A stretch of 64,000 nucleotides of DNA from Salminus brasiliensis (taxonomy: Eukaryota; Chordata; Actinopteri; Characiformes; Bryconidae): the NCBI RefSeq assembly GCF_030463535.1, contig NC_132892.1:31123436-31187435 (forward strand), in the 5' to 3' direction. Position numbers and translations under genes: made by a program. Numbering within the stretch: position 1 is the first letter of the stretch; every line of letters starts with the position of its first letter. Positions 38,101-50,264 of this stretch are shown one piece after another. Below the pieces are notes generated by a model. The model did no database searches. It was not told the DNA's origin and worked only from the letters and a program-made list of their open reading frames with translations.

Positions 38101-38424
38101 GCGCAGTGTGCGAGAACGTCAGAGCCGTTTTGGGAGGGTAGAGACACGGACAAAACCACGTATCTGATGAAATACTTGTTTTTAAGTAGGTTAAACAGGT
38201 TTAAACGCTTCTAATTAGACTTTGCTAAGCATTTTTGTTTTCAACGAGCTGCCAAGGACACGAAGTAGAGCCTAAATGGTTGTTTATCTCATTAAATAAA
38301 GCAATAAAACGTTATAAATGCTGATATAACTGCAATAAAATCCTGTATAAGCTTCGTTTAACAGTCCAAAAAAACACCCTCGTCTCCTTATAGGTTATGC
38401 AAGGTCATGTGCTAACGAGAAGCA

Positions 38425-38440
38425 CCGCCAGGTGGCACTG
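38425..38440 (+). promoter_or_regulatory. CTCF-like motif
   Basis: CCGCCAGGTGGCACTG is a close match to the CTCF core, about 340 bp upstream of the avpi1 CRE. Motif match only. Confidence 0.35.
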
Positions 38441-38539
38441 TGGTGTCCACTCTATATAGTCAACAGACTGTATAGAGAATTACTAACAGTAGGTGAATCC
38501 CCTTAGAGATACACAACATTTAGAATATAGAGATACACC

Positions 38540-38840
38540 CCCACGAAGAAGGGTATAGGGCGTGGAAGTGGCTGAGCTCCATCCAATACCTTTGCGATGG
38601 ACTAGGACTAGGAATAGGACTAGGAGTGGAGTTCGTGATCCAGAACTAATCATCCTTCATCAGTACCTGACCTCACTAATGCTCTTGCCTTGACCCGAAA
38701 CGCATCAGATCCTCACAGCAGTGATACGGCATCTAGCGTAAAGCCTTCCCAGAAGAGTAGGAGCTGTTACTGGAGCAAATGCCAGACAGACCATCTTCCC
38801 TGTTCCATCTTACCCTTGATTTTGGAAATGCAGTGCATTC
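38540..38840 (-). mobile_element. Degraded common TIR element (copy N)
   Basis: Only parts align, such as CTCACTAATGCTCTTGCC and AGATCCTCACAGCAGTGAT. It is an old minus-orientation copy without recognisable ends. Confidence 0.55.
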
Positions 38841-39349
38841 TGGTAGTCCCTGTAAGGCAGGAGGGAGGATTAAACAGGGTGATCTCATTATTTTTGCCTG
38901 GAGGCTCAAGGTTGACTAATGGTTCGTTCAGACGGTTATATCTCCTTTCTGGAACAGGGAGCTTTAATTCAGATCAGCTGACACGTCAGGCGCCAGGTCA
39001 CAGTCTAACATGTTTATGACATTAATAACTTTAAGGGTTATGTGGTGATACTGAGATATGATTTACTGCTGATTAGGTGAAGCGCAGGCCTTTAATGCCC
39101 GGCATGTTTCATCACTGGCTGTGTGGTTCGGTAGCATGAAAACATTCAAAGATCAAGCACAAGCAACTCGACAAGCTTTCCGACCTAAATTCACTCAGAT
39201 GAATCATAAATATGATGAAAAGTGGCTGCGGTTGGCTACTGCCAAACTGCTCACATTGGTGACACTGGGACACACACATGATTGGTGTTTATTTAGGTTT
39301 GCAGTCAGGCTTTTTTAGGCTGTGGCCAATCAGCTGTGATGGGAAGCAG
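38841..39349. other. Intergenic, no gene seen
   Basis: Unique-looking sequence between the avpi1 promoter and the 73-bp array. No supported exon. Confidence 0.45.
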
Positions 39350-40145
39350 TTTTACCAATGGTTGATGTAGATGCAGGTACATGTAGAACAACAGTAGCGA
39401 TGAGAAGGTGGGACTTGAGCAGTTTGACCAATGGTTGATGTAGATGCAGGTACATGTAGAACAATAGTAGCGATGAGAAGGTGGGACTTGAGCAGTTTGA
39501 CCAATGGTTGATGTAGATGCAGGTACATGTAGAACAATAGTAGCGATGAGAAGGTGGGACTTGAGCAGTTTGACCAATGGTTGATGTAGATGCAGGTACA
39601 TGTAGACCAATAGTAGCTGTGAGAAGGCGGGATTTGAGCAGTTTGACCAATGGTTTATGTAGATGCAGGTACATGTAGACCAATAGTAGTGGTAAGAAGG
39701 TGGGATTTGAGCAGTTTGACCAATGGTTGATGTAGATGCAGGTACATGTAGACCAATAGTAGCTGTGAGAAGGTGGGATTTGAGCAGTTTGACCAATGGT
39801 TGATGTAGATGCAGGTACATGTAGACCAATAGTAGCTGTGAGAAGGCGGGATTTGAGCAGTTTGACCAATGGTTTATGTAGATGCAGGTACATGTAGACC
39901 AATAGTAGCGATGAGAAGGCGGGATTTGAGCAGTTTGACCAATGGTTGATGTAGATGCAGGTACATGTAGAGCAATAGTAGCTGTGAGAAGGTGGGATTT
40001 GAGCAGTTTGACCAATGGTTGATGTAGATGCAGGTACATGTAGAGCAATAGTAGCGGTGAGAAGGCGGGATTTGAGCAGTTTGACCAATGGTTGATGTAG
40101 ATGCAGGTACATGTAGACCAATAGTAGCGGTGAGAAGGCAGGACC
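39350..40145 (+). repeat. 73-bp tandem array (about 11 units)
   Basis: Units start GACCAATGGTTGATGTAGAT, continue GCAGGTACATGTAGACCAAT and finish with AGTAG, GAGAAGG and GGATTTGAGCAGTTT. The period is 73 bp and units differ by only a few bases. Long open frames on the minus strand are repeat artefacts. Each unit holds GACCAATGG, a perfect NF-Y-type CCAAT box. Confidence 0.95.
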
Positions 40146-40413
40146 TAAGCAGATTTAAGTGTTTAAAGCTGTAAAAACCTGCATACTGATCGTGTGGTGA
40201 CTGTAGAAGCAAATGCTGATGTGAAATCAATGAGAAATCCCGATCAGGCACATTTATTACATCCCACAAGGAGGATACGTCCAGGAATAAGAGGACATAT
40301 GGCCACAGTGTAGTATGTTTCTGATGATGCTGTGTATGGAAACGTTAATAATAATATAAAATATTCACATGTTAACTGGCCAATTTCTGTCGTGTTTGTT
40401 AATGTAAATGTAT

Positions 40414-40570
40414 TAGGGGCAGTGGTTAGAGCTCCAGACTCCTAATGACAGGGTTGTGGGTTCAATGCCCGGGCTCAACAGGTTGCCACTGTTGCCACTT
40501 TGCCCTTCCATTCATTCGGCTGTGTGTTTCCTACCACACTGTACATAGTACAGTGACAAATACATGCACC
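40414..40570 (+). mobile_element. tRNA-derived SINE fragment
   Basis: An A-box-like CAGTGGTTAGAGCTCC and a B-box-like GGGTTCAATGCCC lie in tRNA spacing. The CCGGGCTCAACAGGTTGCCA segment is shared with the SINE at 54258-54425. The tail is ACAGTGACAAATAC. Confidence 0.65.
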
Positions 40571-40712
40571 TTAACTTTTTTACTTTATAGTAAAACTTTA
40601 CAATGGTTACACCGTGCCTTTAAATCCTCTGGGACCAAAGCAGTCAGTCACATATTATTAGAGAAATGAAATTCACATCGTTTTAAAGGTCTAAATTCTA
40701 CATTTTCCACAT

Positions 40713-41232
40713 GTACACTATCTTCACAAAAGTTTTGGGACACCTGCTTATTCACTGTTTCTTCCGAAATCAAGGTTATTAAGAAGAGTCTCCTGCTTTT
40801 GTTGGAGTAACTGTCTATACTGTCCTTGGAGGAAGACTTTTTGCAAGATTTTGGAGCTGGAGCATTGCTGTGAGGATTTGATTGTATTCGTTAGTGAGGT
40901 CAGAATGTTGGATGATCACCTTCCCACTTCATCGTCCCAAATGTACTGGATGGAGCTCCAGAGGACACAGTTCTTCCACTGCTCCACAGCTTCTCAATGC
41001 TGGGGGGCTTTACACCCCCCTCTAGCCCACGCCTGGGATTATTAGGCAGCATGGTGCCAATAGGATCAAGATGTTTATTATCTGCTCCAGAGAGTCCTAA
41101 TCTATTGGCAGTAGTTCTTCTCTACAGGGACTAGACAGTCTGTGTACATCTGTGTTAGAAATGGGTGCAACCTAAAGTAGCTGAATGCATTCATTAGAAG
41201 GGGTGTCCACAAACATTTGGACATATAGTGTA
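40713..41232 (+). mobile_element. Common TIR element, complete (copy O)
   Basis: Plus orientation with both ends; the right end reads ACATTTGGACATATAGTGTA. About 520 bp. Confidence 0.9.
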
Positions 41233-41885
41233 TATCTTTATTAGAAGACAGACTGGACACTCAGCTTTTATTTTAATATCATTTATACATGCAGTTTAGA
41301 TACCGGACAACAGAGAGCTTAGCAATTCCTTTAATGTACAGTAAATAAATGAGCTCAGAATGGCATTGTGTCTTAACATTGAGCAGATATCTCAGACCCA
41401 TCAATGTTTGACTCCACCTGATTCCACCTGGGACCCCCTCAAACGTCTGTGTTTATTAGCTCGGGGTCATGGGCGCTCGCCTAGGGCCTAATATCTCAGT
41501 TCTGCAGTATCAGCAGCGTCATCACTGTTTCATCAGCTGCTGGTGACAGACAGGGACTGCAGGGGTGTTCTGTTAATGCAGCTGCAACCATGTAAAAGAG
41601 CAGATTCAGCGACCTTCAGAGTCTGTCCGTTCCTCACTCAACACTCTGAACTTGACCCTGAGCGAGTTTACATGCACAAAATAATCTGATCACTGCAAAA
41701 ATAATCAATAATGCCATTATCACATTCACAAGCACTTAAATCGTCTGATAGTGAGAATAACTTTATGTATGTGGAATGAGGATTTCACCTTGGTGGGACT
41801 TTCCCTAATTCAATTAATCAATCAATCCATAAATAAAACTCAGACAATCGCTAAATCCACCAAATAACCAACCAATAAATCAATC
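41233..41885. other. Intergenic, no gene seen
   Basis: Unique-looking sequence between copy O and the 39-bp array. No exon supported. Confidence 0.45.
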
Positions 41886-43025
41886 AACACAGACAATCAA
41901 TCAACTCAGGAAGTTAACTCAATCAACACAGACAATCAATCAACTCAGGAAGTTAACTCAATCAACTGAGACAATCAATCAACTCAGGAAGTTAACTCAA
42001 TCAACTGAGACAATCAATCAACTCAGGAAGTTAACTCAATCAACACAGACAGTCAATCAACTCAGGAAGTTAACTCAATCAACACAGACAATCAATCAAC
42101 TCAGGAAGTTAACTCAATCAACTGAGACAATCAATCAACTCAGGAAGTTAACTCAATCAACACAGACAGTCAATCAACTCAGGAAGTTAACTCAATCAAC
42201 TGAGACAATCAATCAACTCAGGAAGTTAACTCAATCAACTGAGACAATCAATCGACTCAGGAAGTTAACTCAATCAACACAGACAATCAATCAACTCAGG
42301 AAGTTAACTCAATCAACACAGACAATCAATCAACTCAGGAAGTTAACTCAATCAACTGATACAATCAATCCACTCAGGAAATCAATCAATTTATGCAATC
42401 AATCAACTAAGCCAATCAACCATTAACATCAGAAAAACAATCAACCAACTTAGACAATCAATAAAGCAAGCAAGTAATCAATCAACTCGAACAATCAAGC
42501 AATCAATAAACTCAGGAAGTTAACTAAATCAACTTAGACAATCAACTCAGACAATCAATACACTGAGGCAATCAATTAACTCAGGCAACAAATCAATCAA
42601 CTCAGAAAAACAATTAATCAATCAATCAACCAACTCAGACATTAAATAAATCAAGCAAGCAATTAATCAACTCAAACAATCAAGCAATCAACCCAAACAA
42701 CCAAGTAATCAATCAACTAAGGCAATCAATCAACTCAGAAAACAATTAATTAATCAATCAACCAACTCAGGCAAGCAATCATTCAAGCAAGCAATTAGTC
42801 AACTCAAACAATCAAGCAATCAACTCAAACAATCAAGCAATCAATAAACTCAGGCACTCAACCCGGACAATCAACTCAGACAATCAATCAATTCAAACAA
42901 TCAAACAATCAATAAACTTAGGTAATCAACTCAGTCTATCAACGAAGACAACCAAGCAATCAATAAACTCAGTCAACTCAGACAGTCAATTAACCCAATC
43001 AATTAACTCAGACAATCAATGAACT
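41886..43025 (+). repeat. 39-bp tandem array with a degenerate CAATCAA tail
   Basis: About 12 regular units of CAATCAATCAACTCAGGAAG followed by TTAACTCAATCAACACAGA or ...CAACTGAGA span 41886-42385. Beyond that, irregular CAATCAA/AACTCAG words continue to 43025. Confidence 0.9.
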
Positions 43026-43270
43026 CAAATTTAAAATTCATCTTGAGTTAGGTAGGTTCAGAAGGTTCTTGCACGGTGGGTCTCTCTCCACTGTGAACAG
43101 GATGTCTTGGATATTATGGGATATCTTGATCATCATAGGATCTTCCTTCAAACATCATCTATCCATGGCACCTCGTCAGGCAACCTTTCACACAGATATT
43201 GGACTTGAACTTCATGGCTAGCAACAAGCCTCGTATAACAGATCCATTCATCCTGCATCAGCTCCTCCGG

Positions 43271-43288
43271 TCACTAGAGGGCAGTGCT
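43271..43288 (+). promoter_or_regulatory. CTCF-like motif
   Basis: TCACTAGAGGGCAGTGCT matches the common CTCF core CCACTAGAGGGCAG at all but the first base. It lies just downstream of the zmat4-like gene. Motif match only. Confidence 0.35.
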
Positions 43289-43394
43289 CACATGTTCTAC
43301 AAGTTCTGCTTCAGCTTCAGGCTGAAAAACCAACGTCAGAGAATCTTAACATGTGATTAAGAGAGAGAGAGGAACTAAAGCAGAGCCACAGAGC

Positions 43395-43495
43395 CAGAGC
43401 CACGGTCATGCTGCTCCATCAGCATGGTCATGCTGGTCATGCTGGTCCATCAGCATGGTCATGCTGGTCATGCTGGTCCATCAGCATGGTCATTT
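43395..43495 (+). repeat. ~31-bp tandem repeat
   Basis: About three units built from CATGCTGGTCCATCAGCATG, downstream of the zmat4-like stop codon. Confidence 0.85.
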
Positions 43496-43544
43496 GTCAA
43501 CCCCATTTGACCCCATTAATAATATACCTAGTAAAGGCCGGTAC

Positions 43545-43654
43545 TCACTTGGCCTGGTGTTTGGACCCCTGGAGGTGGGCGTGGTACTGTTCTACAGAGT
43601 TCAGAGACACTGTACACACACTGCAGGAGTAACTGCCTCTCACACCTGCGGGTC

Positions 43655-43689
<35 letters not shown>

Positions 43690-46537
43690 TTTATTACTGC
43701 CCCCATAAGTGTGTACTTCTGTCTTCTGTATGAGTGTGTGTTATACACTATTGGGATAGTGTGAGTGGTCTAGGCCTTTGACCTGTGGTTGCCATGGTGT
43801 CCGGTGCCAGGTGTCCGGTGAGTTGCCGTAGTAACTGTGCTCTGGCTGTGTTCCTGCTGTGTTTCTTCCCTCTGTAGTGCTGTCGGGCCATCAGAGGGTT
43901 ATTAAAGCATGCTCCACACAGACAGCAGAAACGCACCTCCTCCTCCTCTGCTGTGCTGCTACTGGACCGGGGAGGGGGCGGGGCTACAGGAGAATCAGAG
44001 ATGAAGGTGGTCCCAGGGGTGGAGTCTGCTAAAAACAAGGCACAAGTAAACAACAGATGTGTTTATTATTGTATGAAGTATTTTTAATTATTCAGCAACT
44101 GCTGTAAAACTAAACATGATATATATATATATATATACATATATATGTATATAAATTATTTAGTGTGTACTAAAATTTATTTGGTACGTCGTATAACATT
44201 TTCAGTTCCTAATATAATAATTTCAGTATATACTATAAATGATTAACTAAATATGCTATAAATAAATATGCTATGAATTATTCACTAACTACCATAAAGT
44301 ACCATGAAGTATTCAACTGTCAATTATTTGGTGTCTACTATAAATTATTCAGTATTTGCTATGAATTATTTAGCATCTACTATAAATTATTCTGTATTTA
44401 TTATACATTATTTAGTACCTACCTAAGAATCTACTACAAATTATTTAATATCTACTATTAATTATTCAGTAACTTTATTTAATATCTACAACAAAATATT
44501 TAGTAACTAGGAGATTCCTTTCAGAATACACTAAAACTTATTCAGTTATTACTTTAAATAATTCAGTACCTACTACAGATGATTCAGTATCTACTGTAAA
44601 TTATTCAGTATCTACCGTAAATGATTCAGTACCTATTATAAATTATTCAGTATCTACTGTAAAATATTCAGTACCTACTACAGATTATTTAGTATCCACA
44701 GTGAATTATTCAGTATCTACTGTAAATTATTCAGTATCTACTATAAATGATTCAGTACCTATTATCAATTATTCAGTATCTACTGTAAAACCTTCAGTGC
44801 CTACTACAGATTGTTATGCAGTACCCTCTATCAATTATTCAGCATCTATTATAAAATATGCAATACCATCTACAGATGATTCAGTATCTACTGTAAATTA
44901 TTCAGTATCTACTATAAATGATTCAGTCTCTACCATAAATGATTCAGTACCTATTATCAATTGTTCAGCATCTATTATAAAATATTCAGTACCTACTACA
45001 GATGATTCAGTATCTACTGTAAATTATTCAGTATCTATTGTAAATGATTCAGTACCTATTATAAATTATTCAGTATCTACTGTAAAATATTCAGTACCAT
45101 CTACAGATCATTCAGTATCCACAGTGAATTATTCAGTATCTACTGTAAATTATTCAGTACCTATTATCAATTATTCAGTATCTACTGTAAAACCTTCAGT
45201 GCCTACTACAGATTGTTATGCAGTACCCTCTATCAATTATTCAGCATCTATTATAAAATATGCAATACCATCTACAGATGATTCAGTATCTACTGTAAAT
45301 TATTCAGTATCTACTATAAATGATTCTGTCTCTACCGTAAATGATTCAGTACCTATTATCAATTATTCAGCATCTATTATAAAATATTCAGTACCTACTA
45401 CAGATGATTCAGTATCTACTGTAAATTATTCAGTATCTATTATAAATGATTCAGTACCTATTATAAATTATTCAGTATCTACTGTAAAATATTCAGTACC
45501 ATCTACAGATCATTCAGTATCCACAGTGAATTATTCAGTATCTACTGTAAATTATTCAGTACCTACTATAAATGATTCAGTACCTATTATCAATTATTCA
45601 GCATCTATTATAAAATATGCAATACCATCTACAGATGATTCAGTATCTACTGTAAATTATTCAGTATCTACTATAAATGATTCTGTCTCTACCATAAATG
45701 ATTCAGTACCTATTATCAATTGTTCAGCATCTATTATAAAATATTCAGTACCTACTACAGATGATTCAGTATCTACTGTAAATTATTCAGTATCTATTAT
45801 AAATGATTCAGTACCTATTATAAATTATTCAGTATCTACTGTAAAATATTCAGTACCATCTACAGATCATTCAGTATCTACTGTAAATTATTCAGTATCT
45901 ATTATAAATGATTCAGTACCTATTATCAATTGTTCAGCATCTATTATAAAATATTCAGTACCTACTACAGATGGTTCAGTATCTACTATACATTATTAAT
46001 TACCTACCATAAATTGTTCATTACCTATTATCAATTATTCAGTATCTACTACACACTACACACTTGTACTGGTAATGGCAGTGAGTAACCGATCTATCCA
46101 GGTTCGGCCTACAAATGAGGTCTTTTGCAGCTCAGTTGTTAAGTTGGACAGATTTTCTTAAATCTATTAGAATTTGTAGCACTCCGCTGTGTTGTGGTCT
46201 GTAAAGTCTCTCCAAGTTGGCAACTGTGTTTACTAAACCCACACATTATAGAACAGAGCAAACTGACGGCTGGGGTAGTCTGTGGTGAGGCTGTTGTCCA
46301 GGGCTGGGGTGTCTTCTTTATCTGCTAGGAAACAGAGAACAGACATCTGGCCCACTGCCTGCTCTGCTCCGCAGTACCTGTGTGCTGGTGCCGGGTGCTC
46401 TCTGCCTCCCCCTGCACCAGCCGAACTCTCTTGGCGTGTATTTTGCCGCGGTAATGCGACTGAGCCACCACCGGAGAGGTGAAGAACATGTTACACAGAG
46501 TACAGCACTTATTAACATCCACCTCTTCTGTACTGTC

Positions 46538-46574
<37 letters not shown>

Positions 46575-46737
46575 ACTACCACACTGATATCCACAGGATT
46601 CGGTATGGACAAAAGTATTGGGACACCTGCTCATTAACTGTTTCTTCTGAAATCAATGGTCTTAAAAAGAGTTTCTCCTGCTTTTGGTGGAGTGACTGTC
46701 TCTACTGAGGGGGGAGTGTATGAGCCGATGTGTCAAA

Positions 46738-46775
<38 letters not shown>

Positions 46776-48223
46776 GAAAACACTCAGGATGAGGACAATG
46801 TCTCTCAGGCTCAGGTGTGATTTGGACCCACTGAGACTTTGTGGGGGAACTGTCAATCATTTTGTACCCTGTTAGCCTCCCTGAGGGCAGCCATGCTAAC
46901 AGTAAAAACAACATCCAGCTCGTAGCTCCAGGCTAACCAATGCTCCCCACACAAGCTTCAGTCCACAGGCACAGCGCAGCGAGAGCAGTGAAGACAGCAG
47001 CTTTCTCAAAACCCAAAAACTTTTCACTGACTGAAGACCCTCATGGGCCCTGCAGGAAGCTGCAAGAACGTCCTAAATGATAAATAATATAGTCTAATTA
47101 TGGAATTATAGTATTTGTATTATACAGTAGTAAACACATCATTTTATCACCATGTTTTAAAAATGAGGCATTCCAGATAATACCTTTATTATTTAAATGT
47201 ATTTATTTAAATGTACCTAGTAAAGGCTGGTACTCATTTGGCCTGATGTTTGGACCCCTGGAGGTGGGCGTGGTACTGTTACATATAATTATTTACATTT
47301 ATTTATTATTTAAATATTGCACAAAGATAACACAAGTAAACACAAAATGTCGTTGAAGGTTAAATGAAGGTTTTTATTATTAAGGGGAAAAAATCCAAAC
47401 CTGTGTGAAAGAGTGATTGTCCACTAAACCTAATACCTGGTTGGGCCACCCTTAGCAGCAACTACTGCAATCAAGTGTTTGTGATAACTTGCAATGAGTC
47501 TTATACAGCGCTGTGGGAGAATTTTTTGCCCACTCCTCTTTGTAGAATGATTGTAATTCAGCCACACTGGAGGGTTTTTGAGCATTAACCACATTTTTAA
47601 AGTCATGCCACAGCAGCTGAATCAGATTCAGGTCAGGACTTTGACTAGGCCACTTGCTGGTGTGTTTTGGGTCATTGTCCTGCTGCAGAACCCAAATGCG
47701 CTTCAGCTTGAGGTCTCGAACAGATGGCCAGACATTCTCCTTCAGGATGTTTTTGGTAGTCAGTAGAAGTCTTCCAGGTCCTGAAGCACAGTGTCATGTA
47801 GGTTTGGACCCCCCCCCCCTAATAATAAAAACCTTCATTTAAAACTGCATTTTGTGTTTAATTGTTATCTTTGTGTCATGTTTAAATTTGTTTGATGATC
47901 TGAAACATTTAAGCGCAACAAACTTGTAAAAATGTAACTTAATGGCATTAATATCGCAACAATATTCTGTGATTAATTCATTCTGATTATTCACGAGTTA
48001 AAATGCTAGCTAGCACCTCCTTGAATTTTTGGGCGGGAGAACAAGTAAACGTGCCTAATAAAACATCTGGGGTTTTTTTCTTTTAATATCTGAGTGAAGT
48101 TTAGAGAATTTTAGCTCCAACACAAAAGCTTTAACAGAGAAAAAGCTTCACCAACTTTTTGAGAGATACATGAATGATCAGTGATTGGGAAGAGACTAGG
48201 AAGAGCAGCAATGTGTGTGTGTG

Positions 48224-48276
<53 letters not shown>

Positions 48277-49201
48277 ATGAGAGTTATTAGTTATGAGATT
48301 GAATCTATTTTCCAGCATTAATAAAGTGTAATCTACCCTCTAAACTCAACAGTAGGGACGCTGCGTTTACATCGCTAAGTAAAAGCGCTAATCCGTCACT
48401 AGCCTCTGTAACGAGAGAGATAGAGGCCTACGGGAGGAAGTTGGGGCCCAACTAAGATTATTAATTTGCATTAAAAAGAAAGGTTAACACATTAAAGTTC
48501 GCAAATTAATCAATAAATATAAATATATATATATAACGTGTCTCAATAATGTACATGCACACACACACACATGCGCTCTTACAGGGTTGTCTGGTCTGAG
48601 GCGTTTGGAGGGTGGGCCGCCGTCCTCAGGGTGCAACATGTAGAACAAACGGACTTTACTGGCATGCTTCTTACTCTGCAACACACACACACACACACAC
48701 ATTTATTTAGGCAAACCACTGATAAATTATTATTATTTACAATGGAGAACACACACACCATGGTGTTAATTCTGGGTATAAAATAGTTAAACACACAACA
48801 AATCTGGTCGATCTGCCAAGATCTGGGCTTGCGAGGCTAATTTAGCTAGCTAGCTAGCTAACAACTCATGGAAGCCTATACCCCGCCAACTAGCATGTTG
48901 CTAACTGCATGTGTAAATGATCACACACTCTCCTCAAACCCCGTGGAGGTGTTCAGTCATCTCTAATAGACTTGCTTCTGTGGTTTCTGACACTGTAGGA
49001 CTCTATCTAGAACTGCTATCTAGAACCATGGACTACAGTGGGGAATACGCAACACACTAAAACCCAGAGGACAGACAGTCCGAGTGTGTGTCTGACCCGG
49101 TAGTGTGCGATGCGCTGTGACGGGGAGATGAGCTGAGCGTTACAGATGCTGCAGTACGTCTCTGTGAGCAGAACACCCTCACACACTCCCGCAGACTTCA
49201 T
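43545..49201 (-). CDS. zmat4: ZMAT4-like matrin-type zinc-finger protein (5 coding exons)
   Basis: ZMAT4-family proteins carry four matrin-type C2H2 fingers of the kind that bind double-stranded RNA or DNA; the exact role is unknown. Exons in transcript order: 49201-49097, 48675-48583, 46537-46378, 44025-43783, 43645-43545. Phases agree and give 233 residues (human ZMAT4 has about 229). The start is [10 protein letters not shown], directly after the acceptor. Finger 1 [19 protein letters not shown] spans exons 1-2, followed by [19 protein letters not shown]. Finger 2 is [19 protein letters not shown], finger 3 [19 protein letters not shown] and finger 4 [19 protein letters not shown]. The protein ends QAK-TGA; the stop overlaps a GTGAGT that could act as a donor, so a short further exon is possible. 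It is a zmat4-type paralogue; the symbol is provisional. Confidence 0.88.
43659..43686. repeat. (CA)n tract before the last zmat4-like exon
   Basis: On the minus strand a (TG)n tract lies about 13 bp upstream of the acceptor GACCCGCAG at 43646. Confidence 0.85.
44080..46060 (+). repeat. 21-bp tandem array 4 (zmat4-like intron)
   Basis: About 90 units of the type ATTCAGTATCTACTGTAAAT fill the intron between zmat4-like exons 46378-46537 and 43783-44025. A higher-order block containing CCTTCAGTGCCTACTACAGA starts at 44791 and again at 45193 (402 bp apart). Because 21 is divisible by three, a 432-codon frame (44701-45999) stays open; it is not a gene. Confidence 0.92.
46540..46573. repeat. (GA)n tract used as acceptor tract
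   Basis: On the minus strand this is (CT)n ending in CAG at the acceptor of the zmat4-like exon 46378-46537. Confidence 0.85.
46602..46712 (+). mobile_element. Common TIR element, 5' fragment (copy P)
   Basis: Left end GGACAAAAGTATTGGGACAC, broken at CTGTCTCTACTGAGG. It lies in a zmat4-like intron, followed by a (CA)n tract at 46740-46772. Confidence 0.8.
47214..47280 (-). pseudogene. Partial copy of the last zmat4-like exon
   Basis: About 65 bp nearly identical to 43527-43589, including the codons for [14 protein letters not shown] and the stop. It sits in the intron between the second and third coding exons of the same gene, same orientation, with no acceptor upstream. It is an intragenic duplication, not a working exon. 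Confidence 0.8.
47306..47920. mobile_element. Internally deleted DNA transposon with long terminal inverted repeats
   Basis: The left end (ACAAAGATAACACAAGTAAA ... AAGGTTTTTATTATTAAGG) is the inverse of the right end (TAATAATAAAAACCTTCATT ... TTATCTTTG). The body contains CTAATACCTGGTTGGGCCAC, as in a repeat widespread in fish. Superfamily not assigned. It lies in a zmat4-like intron. Confidence 0.75.
48225..48271. repeat. (AT)n microsatellite
   Basis: About 45 bp of (AT)n in a zmat4-like intron. Confidence 0.9.
48676..48702. repeat. (CA)n tract at a zmat4-like acceptor
   Basis: On the minus strand this is (TG)n then TTGCAG, the acceptor of exon 48583-48675. Confidence 0.88.
48830..49030 (+). 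repeat. GCTAAC/GTGGTTTCTGACACTGT module
   Basis: The segment from AGCATGTTGCTAACTGCATG through TCACACACTCTCCTCAA and GTGGTTTCTGACACTGTA to TATCTAGAACCATGG is shared with 63000-63130. (TAGC)n lies at its left edge. Confidence 0.65.
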
Positions 49202-50264
49202 CTGGAGAGCACAGGTGAAGGTTATCAGGTGCATGCAGGGGGTTTACAGCCAGGCTTATTGTTCTTATAGCTTCACCAGTGGTCATCACCATTACACACA
49301 AAACCTACACAAACAAGTTCAATGGCTATAAATGTGTTGTAGGCATGGTGACCCCTGGTGACCCCATTCACCACCAGGTAAAGAAAGCTGAACTGGTAAG
49401 TTTCTCTACAGTGAACCACTACAGTCTCCCATCAGTCCTGCAAATCTACATGCTACTGTAAATACATTAGCATAATAACTCAATATTAGTATTATACCAG
49501 TATATATATATATATATATATCAGTAATCCATTAAATCTGGTTCCCTTAAGGACATTTAGTGTGTGGATAATGTGAATATAAATATATTTTTATAAATAA
49601 TTGTTTCTGTTGATAAAATAATTAAAATGATTTCTTTTCTTTACTGTTTATATTAACACTTGTTTTTTATTTGATAAAAATTCAATAATTTAAAAAGTTA
49701 TTTTAAATCATATTTTTTTTATTATTATCATTTTTTGGATCCAATTTTAGAGCCATCTACCCAACTCACTCAGTTGTTAGTACCCCGTACCCCCATCACT
49801 GGGACAGGGACTCATGCAGGCCTCTTCCCTCATATACATCGGCCAGCAGATGCCTGTGCCTGCCAGCTAATTGTGTTCTCTTAGGCTCTAATTATTATTA
49901 TTATTGTTGTTATTATCATTATTATTATTATTATTGTTGTCAATAATAATCATAATAAAAACTCGTTATTATTCTCACAACCCATGCAATATGAGTTGTT
50001 TTTTTTTAAATCAAAGATTTAATTAAGTTTTTAAGTATTATTTAATTGAACACATTAACAATCCCAGGGTCTATCGAACATTCCAGGTGGGTCCAAACAT
50101 TGATTACACACTTTAATACCTTATTAATTAATCAGTCCGCTGGTTTGCACTGCGGTCACTGTAGTTAAGGAATGATGGGTCTAACCTCTTACACTGTGAC
50201 CTGTGCTCACTCTATATGGTGACTCTACATTAGACTCTACATAAAGACTGTAAACCCGTCTTAC
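49202..50264 (-). other. zmat4-like intron 1, no gene seen
   Basis: AT-rich intron with (AT)n near 49500 and (ATT)n tracts near 49890-49935. No further exon supported. Confidence 0.5.

Noticed and set aside
39305-40121. Overlapping minus-strand frames of 247 and 263 codons (HVPASTSTIGQTAQ repeats)
   Set aside because: They arise from the 73-bp tandem array, are open in several frames at once and match no family I know.
40414-40500. Possible tRNA gene
   Set aside because: A- and B-box-like sequences are present, but the molecule does not fold into a full cloverleaf by eye, and the same sequence with a SINE body occurs at 54258-54425. It is a SINE head.
43527-43549. A further zmat4-like exon beyond 43545, using the GTGAGT at 43548
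   Set aside because: The overlapping TGA gives a protein of 233 residues, close to the known family length, and I could not find a convincing terminal exon downstream. It is left as a possibility in the gene entry.
44701-45999. A 432-codon open frame with a regular seven-residue repeat (SVSTVNY type)
   Set aside because: The DNA unit is 21 bp, so the frame stays open by arithmetic. It lies inside an intron, in an AT-rich satellite whose monomer also occurs in three other introns. No start context, splice site or domain supports it.
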